DNA of 5,216 nucleotides from Christensenella sp. UBA1259 (GTDB lineage: Bacteria > Bacillota > Clostridia > Christensenellales > Borkfalkiaceae): the NCBI GenBank assembly GCA_002308755.1, contig DBVR01000043.1:8179-13394 (forward strand), written 5' to 3'. Below are positions 1-5,216 of this stretch, piece by piece. Position 1 is the first letter of the stretch. Each line of letters opens with the position of its first letter. Position numbers and translations under genes: made by a program. Below the pieces are notes generated by a model. The model did no database searches. It had not been told where the DNA came from and worked only from the letters and a program-made list of their open reading frames with translations.

Positions 1-615
1 TAAATTCGCCGTCTTTTTAAGTAATGCTTGCACCTGCGCGCCGTATTTTGCGACTATTCCCATATAATATCGCCGCGCTTCCGTCTCCCAGTCGGGACAG
101 GGGGTATTTTCTCCGAATCTGCCGAACGCGTCCGCGGAAAACAGCATCTTATCGGTTTTATCGTAACAAAGGTGTACTTCCGGCCAGTGGACCATAGGGG
201 CGGCGATAAAGGTAAGTTCGTGTTTACCGAGATTTATAGTAGCGCCTTCCGCTATCACTATGCGTCTTTCGGCAAAATCTTCCCCGAAGAAATTTTTCAT
301 CATGGCAAAGGACTTTGCGGAAGACACGATAACGGCGTTTTGATATTCCCGCATAAACGTTAAAACGTTGGAAGAGTGGTCGGGTTCCATGTGCAAAACG
401 ATAAGATAATCGGGGGCTTTGCCGCCCGCCGCCGTTTTGATATTTTTAAGCCATTTTTCGCCGTAGCGCATATCCACAGTATCGAATACCGCGATTTTTT
501 CGTCTTTTAAAAGGTAGGAATTGTAAGCCATACCGTTTACTTTATACTGCCCTTCGAAAACTTTTACCGTGCCGTCTGATACGCCCACGTTAAAAACGTC
601 CTTGTAATTTATCAT
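1..615 (-). CDS. fprA: FprA-family A-type flavoprotein (flavodiiron protein), N-terminal part
   Basis: Flavodiiron proteins are cytoplasmic enzymes of anaerobes that reduce O2 to water and/or NO to N2O with electrons from rubredoxin or a flavin reductase. The 205 visible codons are the metallo-beta-lactamase-fold diiron domain. The iron ligands fit the family: HMEPDH at residues 75-80 supplies His75, Glu77 and Asp79, MVHWPE gives His143, and SADAFG gives Asp162. The next ligand, a His near residue 226 in relatives, and the C-terminal FMN-binding flavodoxin domain lie beyond the left edge. The segment EARRYY...KYGAQVQALLKK resembles the compact clostridial A-type class of about 390-400 residues. 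The ATG start at 615 is set by AGGAG at 621-625, 5 nt upstream. It begins 13 nt after the kinase stop with no terminator between, so co-transcription is likely. Whether it prefers O2 or NO cannot be read from this fragment. Confidence 0.92.
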   Translation of the reverse strand, partial: MINYKDVFNVGVSDGTVKVFEGQYKVNGMAYNSYLLKDEKIAVFDTVDMRYGEKWLKNIKTAAGGKAPDYLIVLHMEPDHSSNVLTFMREYQNAVIVSSAKSFAMMKNFFGEDFAERRIVIAEGATINLGKHELTFIAAPMVHWPEVHLCYDKTDKMLFSADAFGRFGENTPCPDWETEARRYYMGIVAKYGAQVQALLKKTANL

Positions 616-628
616 TATTGCTCCTTTT

Positions 629-1780
629 TTATAAGACGAGAGTTACCGTCATTGATTTTCCGAACACCGATTCGGCGGAAATATTCCAGCCGTTATCCGT
701 CGCTATGCTTTTGGCTATCGAAAGCCCCAGTCCGTTCCCGCCGTATTCTCTCGCACGTGAATCGTCGCGGAAAAACCGTTCGAATATTCTGTCCGACATC
801 TCGTCGGGGACGGCGCTGCCGTCGTTTTTCACCGTAAGGACGACGCGTTGTCCCGATTTTTTAAGGGATACGCGTATCTCGCCCTTGTCGGCGGAATATT
901 TTACGGCGTTGTCTAAAAGTATATTTACTATGCGTTTAAGTCCCGCCTTATCGCCCGTATAGGTTATATCGGGCGTTACGTCGCTGGTAAGTCGTTTATT
1001 TTTTTCGTAGCACAGCGCGTCGAAGGTAAGCATTACGTCGGTAACTTCTTCGGACACGCAGAATTCTTCCTTTACCGTTTCTTTGCGACCTTCGTCGATT
1101 TTAGCGAGAAAAAGCATATCCGCCAAAAGGTAGTCCATACGTTCGACCTGTTTTTTTATGCTTTTGACGTAGGGCGAAGAATCGTCTAAAACTTCCGCGT
1201 TGGCGGAAATTATGGCAAGGGGAGTTTTGAGTTCGTGGCTTGCGTCGGATATGAACCTGCGCTGTTTTAAGATAGTCTGTTTTATGGGCGAAAATATCTT
1301 CGTCGAAACCCCGACTACCGCTAAAAACAGCAAAGCGTCCGCAATAAACAGGGTAATAAGCAGCGTATTTAACGATCTGTTTAAAAGCGCCGCTTTTTCC
1401 CCCGCGTCCACGGCGTATATTTTAAGCGTAGCGCCGTCGTAGGCGCGCCTGTAAAAAATATCCCCGCAAGAGCCGTATTCGTAGTCCTTTAAGACGGCGC
1501 AAGATACGACGTCGTCCGTTTCTTCCGCGGTAAAGTCTTCCGCGCCGAACACTACTTCGTGGACGTTTTCGGCGTAGACTTCGGCAACAAAAAACCTTTG
1601 CGGAAGAGCCGCCGCATTTCCGCTGTCGTAATTTTCGCAGGCAAAGTCCAAACAGGTCTTGCTTTCCCGCACTAAAACGTTACGGTTTTCGTAGGCGGCG
1701 ACTATGAAAACGGCGGCGAACGCCAACGTTATCAAAATCATTATCGCCGTGATAAATCTTATTTTCGATCTTCCAGTCAT
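629..1780 (-). CDS. Membrane sensor histidine kinase, two-component system, no obvious HAMP
   Basis: This sensor kinase autophosphorylates on histidine and passes the phosphate to the regulator encoded just upstream. From the ATG at 1780 it has 383 residues. A first membrane helix spans about 9-29 and an extracytoplasmic domain of about 105 residues contains Cys43, Cys48, Cys94 and Cys105. The second helix spans about 138-158. The HisKA helix carries FISDASHELKTP with phospho-acceptor His182. The HATPase_c domain shows the N box LLDNAVKYS (Asn291), the G1 box NDGSAVP, the F box ERFFR and the G2 box GGNGLGLSIAK (about 347-357). Only about 24 residues separate helix 2 from His182, too few for a HAMP domain. 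The ATG at 1780 forms an ATGA overlap with the regulator stop; an in-frame TTG at 1789 would add three residues but is less likely. No clear Shine-Dalgarno precedes it, so translational coupling is probable. The sensor domain matches no family I recognise and its ligand is unknown. Confidence 0.95.
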   Translation of the reverse strand: MTGRSKIRFITAIMILITLAFAAVFIVAAYENRNVLVRESKTCLDFACENYDSGNAAALPQRFFVAEVYAENVHEVVFGAEDFTAEETDDVVSCAVLKDYEYGSCGDIFYRRAYDGATLKIYAVDAGEKAALLNRSLNTLLITLFIADALLFLAVVGVSTKIFSPIKQTILKQRRFISDASHELKTPLAIISANAEVLDDSSPYVKSIKKQVERMDYLLADMLFLAKIDEGRKETVKEEFCVSEEVTDVMLTFDALCYEKNKRLTSDVTPDITYTGDKAGLKRIVNILLDNAVKYSADKGEIRVSLKKSGQRVVLTVKNDGSAVPDEMSDRIFERFFRDDSRAREYGGNGLGLSIAKSIATDNGWNISAESVFGKSMTVTLVL

Positions 1781-2448
1781 TTCACGCAAAGCGTATATCC
1801 TACGCCCCTTATGGATTTTATTTCCGTTTCGGAATTAACCGCCGCAAGTTTTTTTCGCAGAAACGAAACGTATACTTCTATGGTATTGTATTCCGCTTCG
1901 CTGTCGTAACCCCATATTTTTTCGATAAGAAGTTCCTTCTGTACGCATTTGGCGGCGTTAAGCATAAGTATTTCGAGTATCTGGAACTCTTTTTTGCTGA
2001 GCGGTATCTTCTTATCCTTGCATATAAGTTCCACGGTGTCCCTGTCGAGCGATATATCGCCGAAAGAAAGGGTATTCAAAGTGAAATTCTTGTTGCGCCG
2101 AAGCAAAGCCTTTATCCTTGCGAGAAGTTCGTTCATATTGAAAGGCTTGGTTATATAATCGTCCGCGCCGATATTTAAACCTTCTATCTTGTCCCGCGTT
2201 TCGGAACGGGCGGTGAGCATCAGTACGGGCGTGGTTATCCCTTCGGCGCGGAGTGTTTTAAGTATCTCGAACCCGCCGATTTTGGGTAGCATCACGTCCA
2301 AAAGTATCAGGTCGTATATTCCCGCCCTGCAAAAGTCCAAGCCCGTTTCCCCGTCGCAGGCGATATCCACCGAGTAATTGTTTCTCGAAAGTATCGCGGA
2401 AAGCGCGTCGCACAGTTCCTTTTCGTCGTCTACGATAAGAAGGTTCAT
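1777..2448 (-). CDS. OmpR/PhoB-family response regulator
   Basis: This is a 223-residue DNA-binding response regulator, the usual full length for the family. The receiver domain (about 1-115) has the acidic pair Asp7-Asp8, phospho-acceptor Asp51 in LLLDVMLPKIGGFE, Thr79 in LMLTARSE and Lys101 in ITKPF, so every residue needed for phosphotransfer is present. A short linker leads to a winged-helix effector domain (about 125-223) with PLSKKEFQILEIL, the recognition-helix region NTIEVYVSFLRKKL and the wing IRGVGYTL. The MNLLIVDDE start is canonical, so the ATG is secure although no Shine-Dalgarno precedes it. The phosphoribosyltransferase stop lies 1 nt upstream, which points to translational coupling. 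The kinase start overlaps its stop by 4 nt, making the two cognate partners. Members of this family usually bind direct repeats; candidate repeats lie in the divergent region at 3050-3089. Target genes are otherwise unknown. Confidence 0.97.
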   Translation of the reverse strand: MNLLIVDDEKELCDALSAILSRNNYSVDIACDGETGLDFCRAGIYDLILLDVMLPKIGGFEILKTLRAEGITTPVLMLTARSETRDKIEGLNIGADDYITKPFNMNELLARIKALLRRNKNFTLNTLSFGDISLDRDTVELICKDKKIPLSKKEFQILEILMLNAAKCVQKELLIEKIWGYDSEAEYNTIEVYVSFLRKKLAAVNSETEIKSIRGVGYTLCVK

Positions 2449-2449
2449 A

Positions 2450-2989
2450 TTATAATAGCGGAATAGTGGCGAGATATTCTACGTCTTGCCTGTTTTTGGC
2501 GTCGCCTTCCGCAAGGACGAACGCCTTTTTATATACGATACCGCCCGCTTTAACGACGATATCTTCGAGACCTTTAAGGCTTTCGCCGGTGGAAATAACG
2601 TCGTCGACGATAGCGACTTTTTTGCCTTTTATAAGGTCTATATCGTGTTTGGATAAAAACAGTTCCTGTGCCTTTCCCGTCGTTATGGAAGAGCCGTAGG
2701 TTACCGAAATGCCGTCCTGCATATACAGTTTTTTGGACTTTCTCGCCACGGCGTAGTAGGGCATATTAAGTTCTCTCGCCGCAACGTGGGTGAGTTGAAG
2801 CCCTTTGCTTTCGGCGGTGATAAGCACTTCCGCCCCGCTCAAAAGTTTCGCTATTTCTTTACCGCAGTGTTCGGTGAGAAAAGTAGCGCCGTGCAGGTTG
2901 AAAAACGCTATGCGTATTCCCGACGGCAGGGTAAGGATAGGAAGTTCCGCCTTAACGCCCTTGATATCAACGCAAAAAATTTCCGACAT
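2450..2989 (-). CDS. Type I phosphoribosyltransferase, adenine-PRT-like
   Basis: A 179-residue cytoplasmic enzyme of the type I PRTase fold. Enzymes of this fold join a base to the ribose-phosphate of PRPP in nucleotide salvage, and some relatives act as regulators. The PRPP-binding loop is complete: VAIVDDVISTGESL at about 125-138, with Asp129-Asp130 and Ser133-Thr134-Gly135. ITAESKG (about 57-63) is the PPi-loop region, and VARKSKKLYMQ (about 81-91) resembles the adenine-PRT flexible loop. It looks like the Apt-like group common in Clostridia, whose base specificity is often assigned only by similarity, so adenine as the substrate is inference. The ATG start at 2989 is supported by AAGGTGA (2996-3002) 6 nt upstream. 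It is the first gene of the leftward operon, with a promoter candidate about 35-60 nt upstream. Its placement ahead of a two-component system is unusual. Confidence 0.9.
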   Translation of the reverse strand: MSEIFCVDIKGVKAELPILTLPSGIRIAFFNLHGATFLTEHCGKEIAKLLSGAEVLITAESKGLQLTHVAARELNMPYYAVARKSKKLYMQDGISVTYGSSITTGKAQELFLSKHDIDLIKGKKVAIVDDVISTGESLKGLEDIVVKAGGIVYKKAFVLAEGDAKNRQDVEYLATIPLL

Positions 2990-3022
2990 AATAATTCACC
3001 TTCCGTATTAAATCACTATAAA

Positions 3023-3051
3023 AGTTTACCACAAATTCGCGGTTTTGTCCA
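3023..3051 (-). promoter_or_regulatory. Candidate sigma-A promoter of the leftward operon
   Basis: On the minus strand, TGGACA (3046-3051) matches the -35 consensus at five of six bases. A 17-bp spacer leads to TAAACT (3023-3028), which matches the -10 consensus at four of six. Transcription would begin near 3015-3017 and leave a leader of roughly 27 nt with the AAGGTGA ribosome binding site. A second -10-like hexamer, TATAGT (3015-3020, minus strand), matches better but has no -35 at a suitable distance. Which one is used cannot be settled from sequence. Confidence 0.5.
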
Positions 3052-3089
3052 TATAAAATCATATATTTAAGGCGGCGGGCATAATTTTT
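3050..3089 (+). repeat. Phased CATA direct repeats, possible response-regulator operator
   Basis: Read on the plus strand, three 10-bp blocks start with CATA at 3050 (CATATAAAAT), 3060 (CATATATTTA) and 3080 (CATAATTTTT). The slot at 3070 holds a GC-rich block instead. The first two are adjacent with exact 10-bp phase, so the same bases fall on one face of the helix. OmpR-family regulators typically bind tandem half-sites 10-11 bp apart. The array touches the outer edge of the candidate -35 of the leftward promoter, a position suited to activation. In AT-rich DNA a chance match is quite possible. Confidence 0.3.
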
Positions 3090-3112
3090 ACAAGAAAGTT
3101 TAAGAGGGGCGT

Positions 3113-5216
3113 ATGGATTATTACCTTAAAAAACCCGAAACGGCGATAAAAGACTTCCGTTCCGACGCGCGTCGCGGACTTACCGAAGCGCAGGCGGAAA
3201 AAAACCGCGTTAAATACGGCGACAATTCGCTTTCCGTAAAGAGCAGGAAAAACGTTTTTTCAAAAATCTTCGCCGCGCTTAAAGAACCTATGCTTATAAT
3301 ACTTCTTTTCGGTTTTTTTATCGCGCTCGGCGCGAATATCGGAAAGGAATTAAAGACGGGCGACGGAGATTTCGCGGAGTGTTTCGGCATACTTTTCGCC
3401 GTCGTGCTTTCGGTCGGGATAACCATATTTATGGAAGGCAGTTCCGAAAGGGCGTTCGAAGCGCTGAATAAGATATACGACGACATAGCGGTAAAGGTGA
3501 TACGGGAAGGCGAAATAAAGATAATCAACAAAAAGAACGTCGTAAAGGGGGATATAATCCTTCTCGATATCGGCGACAAGATAGTTGCCGACGGGCGGCT
3601 TATAGAAAGTCGGGATCTTGAAATCGACGAATCGGCGTTCACGGGGGAAAGCCGCAAGGTGAAAAAAGACGCTGTTAAAGAGTGTCTTAAAAGCGTGCCT
3701 TTGGGAGAACGCGTTAACTTCGTCTATTCGGGAACTTTCGTGGTTTCGGGCAGCGGCAAAATGGTCGTTACCGAAACGGGCGACGGCACGGAAATAGGCA
3801 GGATAGCGGGGGAACTGAAAGACGACGCGGGCTCGTCCCCGCTTTCCGCAAAACTCAATAAACTCGGCAAAACCGTAACGCTGATAGGTGCGCTCTGCGC
3901 CGTTTTGGTGTTTATCATTTCCGCTGCGCGGCTGTTTCTCGCGGGGGAATTTTCCGCGGCGAACGTGTCCGACCTGTTTATATCGTGTATAGTGCTTATA
4001 GTCGCGGCTGTTCCCGAAGGGCTTCCCACGATAGTTGCCGTGTCGCTGGCGCTTAACATGATAAAACTCGCCAAGGAAAAGGCGCTTATAAAAAAGATGA
4101 CGGCGACGGAAACGGCGGGGGCGGTGAGCGTTATATGTTCCGATAAAACGGGAACTCTGACGCAGAACAAAATGAGCGTGGTGGCGGTGTGCAACAACGA
4201 TTTCTGCGTTCAACCGAAGTTAGCGGTGAATCCCGCGCTGTTTGAAAATATCGTGCTTAATTCCACGGCGGAAATAACTTCGGGCGGCAAAATAAAGGGC
4301 AGCGGTACGGAAAGCGCGCTGCTTGCCGCGGCGGCGGCAAGAGACAAAACTTTAAACGTCGCAAAATTCAGGGAAGAGCGCAAAACGGTCTACCGCCTGC
4401 CATTTTCCAGCGAAAACAAGTATATGATAACAGCGGTAAAGACGGGGGATAAATTCAGGGTATATGTTAAAGGCGCGCCGGAAAAGGTGCTGTTTCACTG
4501 CAATATAACCGAAGGGCAAAGGGAGAAACTTTTCGGGGACATATTAAAGGAAGAAGAAAAGGCGAGAAGGATACTGTGTTTTGCGCATTACGACTGCGAA
4601 GAGTTTTCGGAAAAAGACGCGCCTTTTAAGAACTTTACCTACGACGGATACGTCGCCCTTGCCGATCCCGTAAGAAAAGACGTGAAAGAAGCGGTGAAAA
4701 GTTGCAAGGCGGCGGGCATAAAGGTAAAAATGCTTACGGGAGACAACGTAGTTACGGCTTTCGCGGTGGCAAAGGAACTGAAAATAGCCGATGAAAGGTC
4801 GCAGGCTATCAACGCGCAGGATATAGAGCATCTGGAAGGCGAAGCCCTCGTAAAGGCGTTGAACAGAGTAACGGTCATTGCGCGTAGTACGCCCATAATA
4901 AAACTTAAAATCGTAAAAGCGTTAAAGGAAGCGGGGGAAGTCGTGGCGGTAACGGGCGACGGGATAAACGACGCACCCGCGATAAAACACGCCGACGTGG
5001 GATTCGCCATGGGCGAGAGCGGCAGCGAGATAACCAAGGAAGCGGCGGACGTGGTGCTTATAGACGACGGGTTCGACAGCGTGGTAAAATCGGTGTCTTT
5101 CGGCAGGGGCGTGTACAGGAATATACGGTGTTTTATACTGTTTCAACTGTCGGTGAACGCGTCCGCGCTGATATTTACGGTGGCGGCGGCTTTTTTGGGA
5201 CTTCCTTCGCCGTTCA
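3113..5216 (+). CDS. P2-type calcium-transporting ATPase, C-terminus beyond window
   Basis: A membrane pump that uses ATP to export a cation, most likely Ca2+, from the cytoplasm. The frame is open for 701 codons to the right edge. It has a cation-ATPase N-terminal domain (about 1-50), M1-M2 (about 58-108) and an actuator loop with TGES (177-180). M3-M4 (about 253-313) carries VAAVPEGLP with Glu302. Next come CSDKTGT with phosphorylated Asp344, KGAPE (453-457), the DPVR segment (518-521), TGDN (542-545), TGDGINDAP (614-622) and M5 (about 671-694). In M5, Asn682 aligns with SERCA Asn768 but Ala685 stands where SERCA has Glu771, as in PMCA-type one-calcium pumps. The rest of M5-M6 through M10, about 170-190 residues in relatives, lies outside. 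The nucleotide domain is compact, with 109 residues from Asp344 to KGAPE. The ATG at 3113 is preceded by GAGG 5 nt away. It is divergent from the phosphoribosyltransferase operon. Mn2+ or another cation cannot be excluded. Confidence 0.94.
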   Translation, partial: MDYYLKKPETAIKDFRSDARRGLTEAQAEKNRVKYGDNSLSVKSRKNVFSKIFAALKEPMLIILLFGFFIALGANIGKELKTGDGDFAECFGILFAVVLSVGITIFMEGSSERAFEALNKIYDDIAVKVIREGEIKIINKKNVVKGDIILLDIGDKIVADGRLIESRDLEIDESAFTGESRKVKKDAVKECLKSVPLGERVNFVYSGTFVVSGSGKMVVTETGDGTEIGRIAGELKDDAGSSPLSAKLNKLGKTVTLIGALCAVLVFIISAARLFLAGEFSAANVSDLFISCIVLIVAAVPEGLPTIVAVSLALNMIKLAKEKALIKKMTATETAGAVSVICSDKTGTLTQNKMSVVAVCNNDFCVQPKLAVNPALFENIVLNSTAEITSGGKIKGSGTESALLAAAAARDKTLNVAKFREERKTVYRLPFSSENKYMITAVKTGDKFRVYVKGAPEKVLFHCNITEGQREKLFGDILKEEEKARRILCFAHYDCEEFSEKDAPFKNFTYDGYVALADPVRKDVKEAVKSCKAAGIKVKMLTGDNVVTAFAVAKELKIADERSQAINAQDIEHLEGEALVKALNRVTVIARSTPIIKLKIVKALKEAGEVVAVTGDGINDAPAIKHADVGFAMGESGSEITKEAADVVLIDDGFDSVVKSVSFGRGVYRNIRCFILFQLSVNASALIFTVAAAFLGLPSPF

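Larger units (their letters stand above)
2990..3112. promoter_or_regulatory. Divergent intergenic regulatory region
   Basis: These 123 bp separate the start of the leftward phosphoribosyltransferase operon from the start of the rightward calcium ATPase. The core (about 3003-3069 and 3081-3103) is much richer in A and T than the flanking genes and is interrupted by the short GC block GGCGGCGGGC at 3071-3080. It holds both ribosome binding sites: AAGGTGA for the left gene (2996-3002, minus strand) and GAGG for the right gene (3104-3107, plus strand). A minus-strand promoter is visible. No convincing plus-strand -35/-10 pair is seen; the best isolated -10-like hexamer is CATAAT at 3080-3085. That absence would fit a promoter needing an activator, but this is inference. 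Confidence 0.75.

Noticed and set aside
28..363. A 111-codon plus-strand open frame opposite the flavodiiron gene.
   Set aside because: The minus strand encodes the complete set of expected diiron ligands over the same bases. The plus frame shows no domain and no ribosome binding site.
616..631. A run of T on the plus strand (A on the coding strand) at the kinase/flavoprotein junction, considered as a terminator.
   Set aside because: There is no GC-rich stem before it, and in the transcript the run is A rather than U. It is part of the ribosome binding region of the flavoprotein gene.
2449..2454. A perfect TATAAT on the minus strand directly before the response regulator start.
   Set aside because: Transcription would begin inside the regulator gene, and no -35 hexamer lies about 17 bp upstream (ATATCT is found there). 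It is formed by the stop codon context of the upstream gene.
3051..3066. An inverted repeat ATATA-N6-TATAT.
   Set aside because: The arms are only 5 bp of alternating A/T, which is too weak to separate from chance. The direct CATA repeats explain the same bases better.
3021..3102. The octamer AAAGTTTA occurs twice in the divergent region, at 3021-3028 and 3095-3102.
   Set aside because: Two copies 74 bp apart, without helical phasing or symmetry, are expected by chance in AT-rich DNA.
3350..4213. A 287-codon open frame on the minus strand, and a shorter one at 3724-4197, opposite the calcium ATPase.
   Set aside because: The composition is low-complexity and unlike a protein (rich in His, Arg, Phe and Tyr, or in Ser and Thr). 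They lie wholly opposite a gene with every P-type ATPase motif. They are shadows created by its codon bias.

Overview
The window reads as ordinary chromosomal DNA from an anaerobic Bacillota bacterium, most likely of the Clostridia. This rests on a short clostridial-style A-type flavoprotein, an OmpR-type two-component system, strong AGGAG/AAGGTGA ribosome binding sites and tightly packed genes. Isoleucine is written mostly with ATA. The sequence does not fix a genus. There is no tRNA, rRNA, CRISPR array, insertion sequence or phage gene, and no gene is broken; two genes are cut only by the window edges.

Layout. Four genes lie on the minus strand and read leftward from about 2990 to the left edge: a type I phosphoribosyltransferase (2450-2989), an OmpR/PhoB-family response regulator (1777-2448), a membrane sensor histidine kinase (629-1780) and the N-terminal half of a flavodiiron (FprA-type) protein (1-615). 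The three junctions are a 1-nt gap, a 4-nt ATGA overlap and a 13-nt gap with no terminator, so they look like one transcription unit. A 123-bp AT-rich divergent region (2990-3112) carries a plausible sigma-A promoter for this unit and three CATA-beginning blocks in 10-bp phase that could be an operator. On the plus strand, from 3113 to the right edge, is a P2-type calcium-transporting ATPase cut before its last membrane segments.

How they may work together (inference). The sensor kinase has an extracytoplasmic domain of roughly 105 residues with four cysteines and would phosphorylate Asp51 of the response regulator. The regulator could act on the divergent region, and so on its own operon and possibly on the calcium pump. 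The operon ends in an enzyme that reduces O2 or NO in anaerobes and begins with a purine-type phosphoribosyltransferase. The unit may therefore couple a cell-surface signal, possibly redox or oxidative, to gas detoxification and nucleotide salvage. Each protein belongs to a known family. The grouping and the possible operator are the parts worth a second look.
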